Below are positions 1-5,262 of a stretch of DNA of 12,870 nucleotides, in pieces. The translations under genes were made by a program, and so were the position numbers. The DNA comes from CAYWNA01 sp964459305 (GTDB taxonomy: Bacteria > Planctomycetota > Planctomycetia > Pirellulales > Pirellulaceae): contig CAYWNA010000331.1 in assembly GCA_964459305.1 (NCBI GenBank), forward strand, positions 1 through 12,870, read 5' to 3'. How positions within the stretch are numbered: the first letter of the stretch is position 1; each line of letters starts with the position of its first letter. The notes below the pieces were generated by a model. The model worked only from the letters and a program-made list of their open reading frames with translations, searched no databases and had not been told where the DNA came from.

Positions 1-255
1 GTCTTGCGGGAAATGCTCATGCCTTACACCGTGCCGGCAGCCCGGGAAGGCCAGAATCTGTCGACCATCGAGCCCAGCTTCCAGCAGGTCTATGAGGCGC
101 TCCGCGGGCTCGCGTTGGTAGGTGAAACGGAAGACCTCCAGTGCGTCCGGCGTTATTTCGATCCACCAAGCCGCTTCTCCCGCAGCCAGCAGGACCGCGT
201 TCAGACCCAAGCCAGGCTCACCGCAGATGCGATCCAGAAGCGACAAGATCGCTAG
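1..255 (+). CDS. C-terminal fragment of an unidentified protein (possibly HEAT-repeat-like)
   Basis: The frame is open from the first base, so this is the 3' end of a gene starting outside the window; TTG or ATG codons near the edge need not be starts. About 84 residues are visible and I do not recognise the protein. The stretch ALRGLALVGETEDLQCVRRY followed by a basic helix ending AIQKRQDR resembles the paired helices of HEAT-type repeats, but this is a weak impression. There are no catalytic motifs, cysteine clusters or membrane segments. The TAG stop at 253-255 overlaps the stop of the opposing ferredoxin gene in one CTAG tetramer, so the two genes converge with no room for a terminator between them. 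That the frame is real is likely because no competing frame covers it; the function is unknown. Confidence 0.5.
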   Translation, partial: VLREMLMPYTVPAAREGQNLSTIEPSFQQVYEALRGLALVGETEDLQCVRRYFDPPSRFSRSQQDRVQTQARLTADAIQKRQDR

Positions 256-593
256 TAAGGGAGTTCGCCGTGCACAGCCTCAAAGTCGTTGATATTCACC
301 ATATCAATGGCATCCCAAGGGCAGCCATCCAGATAGGTGCCATCCGGGCCCTTGCTGATGCACTTCCTGCAGCCGATGCACAGCAGCGGGTCCACCGTGA
401 TGCGTTCGAAATCCGGGGCCGTTTTCTCGTCCCGAACCAGGACCATGCAGTCTTCCACCGGGCAAAGGTCCTGACAAACCGGCGAACCGGCGCAGCCCGT
501 GCAGCATTCGTTAATCACTGCCAGCCACTTCGGCTTGCGTTTGCGTTTGGTCTGAATCTTAGGTTTCGTCGACGAAGCATCAGCGCGATTCAT
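252..593 (-). CDS. Small 2[4Fe-4S] ferredoxin
   Basis: A 113-residue protein with two cysteine clusters of the bacterial ferredoxin kind. The first is C31-x2-C34-x5-C40-x3-C44-P, with extra Cys30 and Cys49. The second is the classical C72-x2-C75-x2-C78, closed by C91-P. Each set can hold one [4Fe-4S] cluster, so the expected role is one-electron transfer in the cytoplasm; the redox partner cannot be read from the sequence. The first 22 residues are a Lys/Arg-rich extension (KRKRKPKW), not a signal peptide. The ATG at 593 is preceded by GAGGGG at 602-597, only 3 nt away, a usable but close Shine-Dalgarno. It is divergent from the Rrf2/MOSC operon, and many Rrf2 proteins sense Fe-S or redox state, so shared control from the intergenic region is possible. 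That link is inference. Confidence 0.85.
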   Translation of the reverse strand: MNRADASSTKPKIQTKRKRKPKWLAVINECCTGCAGSPVCQDLCPVEDCMVLVRDEKTAPDFERITVDPLLCIGCRKCISKGPDGTYLDGCPWDAIDMVNINDFEAVHGELPY

Positions 594-672
594 TGGCCCC
601 TCGAGTTGATGTATTCTGAATCTACCCTTATCCTAAGAACGCCGCCGAACCGGACGCTTCGTTCAACCGCAA

Positions 673-723
673 GCCGGAGGCGTGCGCAAAGGAGGACCTG
701 GTGCGGTCGCGCATGCCTCCGGC
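673..723. repeat. Long imperfect inverted repeat (REP-like hairpin)
   Basis: Positions 673-687 (GCCGGAGGCGTGCGC) pair with 709-723 (GCGCATGCCTCCGGC) over 15 bases. There is a single mismatch, 682 with 714, which is a G-U wobble if + strand RNA forms. The loop of 21 nt contains AAAGGAGGACC. It lies in the noncoding gap 594-816, upstream of the rrf2-like promoter, and would fall in the leader of the leftward ferredoxin transcript if that starts to its right. There is no T-run, so it is not an intrinsic terminator. It looks like a dispersed intergenic repeat. Confidence 0.6.
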
Positions 724-751
724 CTGCGCTCATAACCAAGTTCCCAGCCGC

Positions 752-780
752 TTGACAATGTTGGCCCGAGGATGTAAATA
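752..780 (+). promoter_or_regulatory. Sigma70-like promoter for the Rrf2/MOSC operon
   Basis: A perfect -35 box TTGACA at 752-757, a 17-nt spacer, and TAAATA at 775-780 as the -10 box, with TG directly before it. Initiation would fall near 786-789, giving a leader of about 30 nt before the ATG at 817. The short inverted repeat GATAA (782-786) / TTATC (799-803) sits at the predicted start site. It could be an operator, for example for autoregulation by the Rrf2 protein; this part is speculative. Confidence 0.55.
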
Positions 781-816
781 GGATAACAACTATCGCGTTT
801 ATCGTACAGCCCTGCT

Positions 817-1368
817 ATGTTCACAAAAACTTCTGTTTCGGCAATCCGTGCCTTGACCTACCTTGGGCTTAACAGCACGGGCCAACCTATCTCGCCAAGG
901 CACATGGCCGAGCAGCTTGGGGAATCGCCGACGTACTTGGCGAAAGTCGCGCGGCACTTGGTCAAGGTGGGCATCCTTCGCGCTCATCGCGGGGTTGCCG
1001 GAGGTGTCACGCTGAACCGTTCGCCGGACGAGATCTCGCTGTTGGCGATCGTGGAAGCTTGCCAAGGAGCGATCCTGGGCGATTTCTGCCAGGATGCCGA
1101 AGATTTCGATAATACATGCGCGTTTCACCAAGCGGGTGCCGAGTTGCACGAAGCGATCGTCGGGATCCTGTCGCGCTGGACGCTCGCTCAACTTCTCTTG
1201 AAGCCGTGTCCCTCTGAAGCGGGCGATAGCCAAGTCCAATGCCTGCTCGAGCCGCTCCGTGGAGCGAAACCGCGGGCCGCGACCAAACGTTCCACTGCGA
1301 AGCGTAGCAAGCCTGCATCAAGCCCCAACACGGGCGACAAGAAGAAGGTACGCACGAAGACCGCGTGA
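817..1368 (+). CDS. Rrf2-family transcriptional regulator
   Basis: A 183-residue protein whose first 80 residues match the Rrf2 winged-helix fold. A first helix (SVSAIRALTYL) leads to the HTH at about 26-54 (HMAEQLGESPTYLAKVARHL), the GILRAHRG turn, the Gly-rich wing VAGGVTL at 60-66, and the ISLLAIVEAC helix. Fe-S-binding members such as IscR and NsrR carry three closely spaced cysteines after this helix. Here the candidates are C82, C91 and C101, with further Cys at 131 and 142. The spacing is wider than in IscR, so cluster binding is possible but unproven. The C-terminal 35 residues are a Lys/Arg/Ser/Thr-rich tail, unusual for the family and probably disordered. There is no clear Shine-Dalgarno before the ATG. 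It is the first gene of an operon with the MOSC protein 33 bp downstream. Confidence 0.85.
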   Translation: MFTKTSVSAIRALTYLGLNSTGQPISPRHMAEQLGESPTYLAKVARHLVKVGILRAHRGVAGGVTLNRSPDEISLLAIVEACQGAILGDFCQDAEDFDNTCAFHQAGAELHEAIVGILSRWTLAQLLLKPCPSEAGDSQVQCLLEPLRGAKPRAATKRSTAKRSKPASSPNTGDKKKVRTKTA

Positions 1369-1389
1369 TGATCACGGATTGCGTTTACA

Positions 1390-1395
1390 GGGAGA
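1390..1395 (+). promoter_or_regulatory. Ribosome binding site of the MOSC gene
   Basis: GGGAGA at 1390-1395 stands 6 nt before the ATG at 1402. It is one of the few clear Shine-Dalgarno sequences in the window and fixes the start of the MOSC-domain gene. Confidence 0.55.
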
Positions 1396-1401
1396 AAACC
1401 A

Positions 1402-2232
1402 ATGTCGAACGGAACACAAGGCGTTGTCGGATCGGTAGTTTCGCTGTGGAGATATCCTGTCAAGTCGATGATGGGCGAGGAGCTGAACGCGACGGATGTT
1501 ACGGAACGCGGTGTACTGGGCGACCGCGCGTATGCCCTGGTAGACCAGGCTGACGGCAAAGTGGTCAGCGCCAAGAACCCACGAAAGTGGCCGGGACTTT
1601 TCGACTACCGCGCCGCCTTCACCGCGCCCCCGCAAGCGAACAAAGCGATTCCTTCCGTACGGATCGTGCTGCCGGATGGAACCATGGTAACCAGCGATCA
1701 GGGCGACCTGGACCAGACCGTATCCACGGCGTTGGGCCGGCAAGTGGCATTGCAGACGTCTCCGCCGGACCAGCCGAGCTTGGAGGAGTATTGGCCCGAA
1801 ATCGAAGGCCTGGACCACCAGGACACGGTCACCGACGAGGCGATACCGCCGGGCGCCTTCTTCGACGGCGCGGCGATCCATCTGCTGACCACCGCTACGC
1901 TGGCCGGGCTTCGTAAGGCGCATCCGGAAGGGCGTTTCGAGGTACGAAGGTTCCGGCCGAACATCGTGGTCGATTCGGATTCGCCAGACGCGGGATTCCC
2001 GGAAAATGATTGGATCGGACGTACCGTTGCCATCGGCGACCAGGTTCGTTTTAGCGTTACGGGGCCTTGTCCGCGTTGTGTGATGACGACGCTGGCCCAG
2101 GGCGACTTGCCGAGCGACCCCGGAGTCCTGCGAACGGCAGCACAGCAGAACGAAGCCCACGTTGGCGTTTATGCCAAAGTGCTCGCAGGCGGCGTGATCA
2201 AACGCGGCGATTCAGTGCGATTGGAGGATTGA
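1402..2232 (+). CDS. MOSC-domain protein (YcbX/mARC-like)
   Basis: A 276-residue protein with the two-part build of MOSC_N-MOSC proteins. The N-terminal beta-barrel starts at about residue 9 with the signature RYPVKSM (17-23) and GDRAYALVD (40-48). The MOSC domain from about 140 includes HLLTTATLAGL (160-170), RRFRPNIVV (182-190) and CPRCVMTT (223-230). Cys226 in PRCVMTT sits where mARC-type proteins carry the molybdenum-coordinating cysteine. Family members bind molybdenum cofactor and reduce N-hydroxylated compounds or carry sulfur. E. coli YcbX has a fused C-terminal 2Fe-2S ferredoxin domain; this protein ends right after the MOSC domain, so an external electron donor is needed if it is a reductase. 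The ferredoxin gene on the other side of the regulator is an obvious but untested candidate. It is co-transcribed with the Rrf2 gene, no signal peptide is seen, and a cytoplasmic location is expected. Confidence 0.85.
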   Translation: MSNGTQGVVGSVVSLWRYPVKSMMGEELNATDVTERGVLGDRAYALVDQADGKVVSAKNPRKWPGLFDYRAAFTAPPQANKAIPSVRIVLPDGTMVTSDQGDLDQTVSTALGRQVALQTSPPDQPSLEEYWPEIEGLDHQDTVTDEAIPPGAFFDGAAIHLLTTATLAGLRKAHPEGRFEVRRFRPNIVVDSDSPDAGFPENDWIGRTVAIGDQVRFSVTGPCPRCVMTTLAQGDLPSDPGVLRTAAQQNEAHVGVYAKVLAGGVIKRGDSVRLED

Positions 2233-2257
2233 AGCTCTGCGGACGGCACATCCTCCA

Positions 2258-2342
2258 GTAGGTCCCGTCTGCCGGACGGGACCTGAAACATGCATCGACG
2301 CTGCCACCCGCTTCCAGGTCCCGTCCGGCAGACGGGACCTAC
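2258..2342. repeat. Inverted pair of REP hairpins (BIME/REPIN-like)
   Basis: Two 28-nt units, 2258-2285 and 2315-2342, are exact reverse complements of each other, separated by 29 nt. Each unit is itself a hairpin with a perfect 10-bp stem (AGGTCCCGTC / GACGGGACCT) and a 5-nt loop. This is the architecture of bacterial REP doublets, which are mobilised by REP-associated tyrosine transposases; no such transposase is in the window. It fills the gap between the MOSC gene and the methyltransferase. It may also act as a transcription end or mRNA-stabilising structure. The rightmost unit supplies the stop codon (2339-2341) of the leftward chimeric TPR frame. Confidence 0.85.
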
Positions 2343-3418
2343 CGGGCCCTTCGTCCAGGTTTCTCAACATCATGCCCCAAGTCATCCAAGCGAGCCTTTA
2401 CGACTATCCCAAGTACTACGATCTGGTTTACGGCTCGGACTGGAAAGCAGAATTTGATTTCCTGGTTGCCTGTTTCGAGAACCTGGCCGGGCGCAAAGTC
2501 CGCCGCGTGTTCGAGCCCGCTTGCGGAACCGGAAGACTGATGTACCGTCTGGCGAAGGCCGGATACGAAGTCTCGGGTTTGGACCTGAATCCCCGTGCGG
2601 TCGACTACTGCAATCGCCGCTTGGAACGCTATGGGTTTCCCGCATCCGCCTTCGTCGGTGACATGGCCGATTTCCGGCTGCCCCGGAAGGTCGACGCCGC
2701 GTTCAACACGATCGGCAGCTTTCGGCATCTTGTCAGCGGACGGGCCGCTCAAGACCACCTGCAATGCATTGCAAACTGTCTCAACAAAGGCGGCCTGTAC
2801 GTGCTCGGCTTCCTCGCGAAGAACCTGTTCAAGCTTTTGCACGGCTTCGTCTCGTTCCCTCAGAGCTTCCCGGTAGACTCCCCACATATATACAACATGG
2901 GGGTCTGCCGTACTCTCCCTTTCCCACTGCAAGAGTAGTTTGCGGGCCCCTTGATAATTGCCCGATGCCAGGCAACCGCGAACGATCGCCGCGGAGATGT
3001 CATCCTTGGGTAGACCGGCGGCCACAAACAGGTGCCGAATGGCCGGTGCATTATCCGGGACATGGCCGGATGCGATCGAGCCGATCTGCATTTCTGCTTC
3101 GATCCAGTCGCTTGAAATTCCCTCTGCCTTTGCAGATTCCAGCGATTTTTGCCACTGGTCCATTCGATCGAGCAGGCGAAAGCACTTGGCTCGCATCATA
3201 TACCACTCGCCATCATCGGAATCAAGCCAAACTCCCCACTCAAGCCACCGCAGAGCGGGGCTGATCGCCCAACGTTCCATGGCTCGAGCCACTTGGTGGC
3301 GAATCAGCGCGGATCCAAGACGCCGGCCGCCAAAACCAAGAAAGACGGCACAGAACACCAGCAGGAGAAAAGCTGCTGTCCAGAGGTTCTTGCGGACACG
3401 GCGCGGCGCTTGGTTCAT
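2339..3418 (-). pseudogene. Membrane-anchored TPR protein, 3'-truncated and fused to antisense methyltransferase
   Basis: The frame is 359 codons, but only about the first 200 look like a genuine protein. It starts at ATG 3418 with a basic N-terminus (RRVRKNL), a membrane segment at about 12-30 (LWTAAFLLLVFCAVFLGFG), then helical pairs typical of TPR (WLEWGVWLDSDDGEWYMMRA; REALRERDEAVQKLEQVL). Charge distribution predicts the TPR part outside the cytoplasmic membrane. After residue 200-201 (around 2816-2821) the frame reads antisense through the methyltransferase and gives low-complexity, non-TPR sequence until a stop inside the REP repeat. TPR proteins of this type normally continue with more repeats, as the two intact relatives at 7068-8612 and 10326-11585 do. 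It is divergent from the VCBS/heme gene and is probably the damaged partner of that gene. There is no Shine-Dalgarno at the start. It may still be translated as a chimera. Confidence 0.7.
2372..2938 (+). pseudogene. Class I SAM-dependent methyltransferase, 3'-truncated
   Basis: The 188-residue frame begins as a normal Rossmann-fold methyltransferase. Motif I is FEPACGTG (47-54), the acidic residue after strand 2 lies in SGLDLNP (68-74), GDMADF is at 96-101, and FNTIGSFRHL (111-120) precedes the helix and CLNKGGLYVLGF (136-147). Related proteins continue for roughly another 90 or more residues with the C-terminal strands. Here, from about residue 147, the sequence (AKNLFKLLHGFV and on) is simply the antisense of the neighbouring TPR gene. 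The core that binds S-adenosylmethionine is intact but strands 6 and 7 and the substrate region are missing, so activity is doubtful. AGGT at 2357-2360 is a weak ribosome site. The substrate is unknown. I call it a broken gene with a neomorphic tail of 41 residues; a functional short form cannot be excluded. Confidence 0.75.
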
Positions 3419-3545
3419 TGCGGATTTGCGGCTGTTGCGTGCAGGCTTTCGTTACCACACAAGAGCAAACATTATGTCAGTCGTTGCACCTGAATGCCAC
3501 TCCGGTTACGCTTGCAAGTCATGTTGTGTAATTCTCATTGATTCC

Positions 3546-5246
3546 ATGGATCGGACGAAGAACGTGATTAGAACCGGCGAGTTCCCCTGGAGGTCGACGG
3601 CGGGCCAACGACGTGGCGGGCGCACGACTCTTGTTGGTCTATTGATTCTCCTCGGCCTACTTATTGCGGGAATGCTTTGGGGTGTATTGCGAATCCGGAA
3701 GACACGGTACACGTTCGCGGAATTGGCCAACGACGCGGTTCCGGTAGAGCCGCTCGACCCTGAAACGATCCGGCGTATTGATGCGTTCTGCAGTGACTGC
3801 CATGGTTTACCACGACCCGATGAGTATCCGCGCAACGACTGGTATGCGATGGTACGAAACGGATACAACTACTATGCGGCTTCGGGCCGGACCGATCTGG
3901 ATCCGCCAGAGCCGCGCCAAACGGAGGTCTATTACCGCCAGCAGGCTCGCGAACTACCGACGTTCTCCCCGCCGGAAGAAGCTGATACGAAACTCAAGGC
4001 AAAGTTCACGGTTCAGAAAATGGACTGTGCGGAAGACGTGATGGTCGCACCGGCAGTCTCCGGTTTGCGATGGATGCGTCTCCAGCCGGAAGAGCCTCCT
4101 GTTCTCGTCGTTTCGGACATGCGGGCCGGAACTGTCTTTACGATTCGGCTTGATGATCGATCGCTCGACGTCCGTCGGCTTGCCCATCTGCATCAACCCT
4201 GCCGCGTCGAACCATGTGATTTGGACGGCGATCATCTAGTCGATCTTGTCGTTGCCGATCTTGGCAGTTTCTATCCATTTGACCACAACCATGGCCGCGT
4301 TGTCTGGTTGCGCCAAGTGCCTGGGGGGGAATATGAAGAAACGGTGATCGCAGAGAATCTGGGGCGCGTGGCGGATGTGCGATGCGTAGACATCGAAGGC
4401 GATGGGGACCTTGACTGCATTGTTGCCGAGTTCGGAGCTCGCAGGTCCGGCAATATCTTGTTGTTGAGGAACGTGACGACAAAATCCGGACCTGTACGAC
4501 TAGAGCTGGAGAGAATCGATCCGCGCCCCGGCACCATCAACGTGCCCATATTCGATCTCGATGGAGACAAACGTCCCGATTTTGTCGCGTTGGTTAGCCA
4601 GGAATACGAAATGATTGATGCTTTTATCAACCAAGGCAAGGGCAAGTTTCGACGGACGACGTTATGGGCGGGGCCCGGTCCCTCGTATGGTTCCAGTGGT
4701 ATTGAATTGGTGGACATGGATAGGGATGGAGACATCGATATCCTCTATACGAACGGCGATATGTTCGATGATAGTTTCCTCAAACCGTCTCACGGTGTTC
4801 AGTGGCTTGAGAATCAGGGCGAGCTCCGGTTTGCTCACCATCGATTGACCGATTTACCCGGCGCATACGGCGCTCGAGCCGGTGACATCGATCAAGACGG
4901 GGACGACGATATTATCGCTGTGGTTTTCGTGAAGCCTGATCTTAAGCCCTCCAACATGCCCAGGCTCTTGCCGCATCGGCTGGCATCAGTCATTTGTCTA
5001 GAGCAAACATCGCCAGGGAAGTTCTCTCGTCACACCTTGGAGACCGGACTGCCGTACCACGCCGGTTTGGAACTGGCGGACTTTGACGGCGACGGCGATC
5101 TTGATTTTGCCGTCGGCATGCTGGCAATCAACCCCAATCAGCAGTTTCCCCACTGGCTCTCTATATGGTGGAACCAGCCGGACAAGGACGAGGTATCGAT
5201 TCAAACCAGCCAATCCGTGACTTCACAGCTGCGAGTTGTCCGTTGA
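3546..5246 (+). CDS. Membrane-anchored VCBS-repeat protein with a c-type heme motif
   Basis: A 566-residue protein from the ATG at 3546. The N-terminus is basic (RSTAGQRRGGR), followed by a membrane anchor at about 28-48, so the rest should lie outside the cytoplasm. Residues 82-86 are CSDCH, a CxxCH heme c attachment site, in a short domain (about 70-130) with conserved-looking YPRNDWY and SGRTDLDPP segments. Six calcium-binding VCBS/FG-GAP loops follow at 225-233, 282-290, 337-345, 390-398, 447-455 and 512-520 (for example DFDGDGDLD), as in a beta-propeller. There is no ASPIC/UnbV domain at the end, unlike the two propellers to the right. The start is uncertain: ATG 3474 would add 24 residues. 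The same frame is open upstream to 2958, but there it is antisense to the TPR gene and not credible. The role is unknown; a surface electron-transfer or ligand-binding protein fits. Confidence 0.8.
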   Translation: MDRTKNVIRTGEFPWRSTAGQRRGGRTTLVGLLILLGLLIAGMLWGVLRIRKTRYTFAELANDAVPVEPLDPETIRRIDAFCSDCHGLPRPDEYPRNDWYAMVRNGYNYYAASGRTDLDPPEPRQTEVYYRQQARELPTFSPPEEADTKLKAKFTVQKMDCAEDVMVAPAVSGLRWMRLQPEEPPVLVVSDMRAGTVFTIRLDDRSLDVRRLAHLHQPCRVEPCDLDGDHLVDLVVADLGSFYPFDHNHGRVVWLRQVPGGEYEETVIAENLGRVADVRCVDIEGDGDLDCIVAEFGARRSGNILLLRNVTTKSGPVRLELERIDPRPGTINVPIFDLDGDKRPDFVALVSQEYEMIDAFINQGKGKFRRTTLWAGPGPSYGSSGIELVDMDRDGDIDILYTNGDMFDDSFLKPSHGVQWLENQGELRFAHHRLTDLPGAYGARAGDIDQDGDDDIIAVVFVKPDLKPSNMPRLLPHRLASVICLEQTSPGKFSRHTLETGLPYHAGLELADFDGDGDLDFAVGMLAINPNQQFPHWLSIWWNQPDKDEVSIQTSQSVTSQLRVVR

Positions 5247-5262
5247 GGATTCATCTTCGTTT

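Noticed and set aside
141..755. A 204-codon plus-strand frame over the ferredoxin gene and the intergenic hairpin
   Set aside because: It is Arg/Ala-rich antisense translation of a gene with two clear cysteine clusters, and it runs through an inverted repeat and into a promoter.
1372..2160. A 262-codon minus-strand frame opposite the MOSC gene
   Set aside because: The plus strand carries all MOSC signatures and a clear ribosome site; the opposing frame has no recognisable features.
2958..3545. A 196-codon in-frame upstream extension of the heme/VCBS gene
   Set aside because: It is antisense to the N-terminal half of the TPR gene, whose membrane anchor and TPR pattern are convincing. The extension has no recognisable domain and would put a basic, low-complexity region before the membrane anchor.
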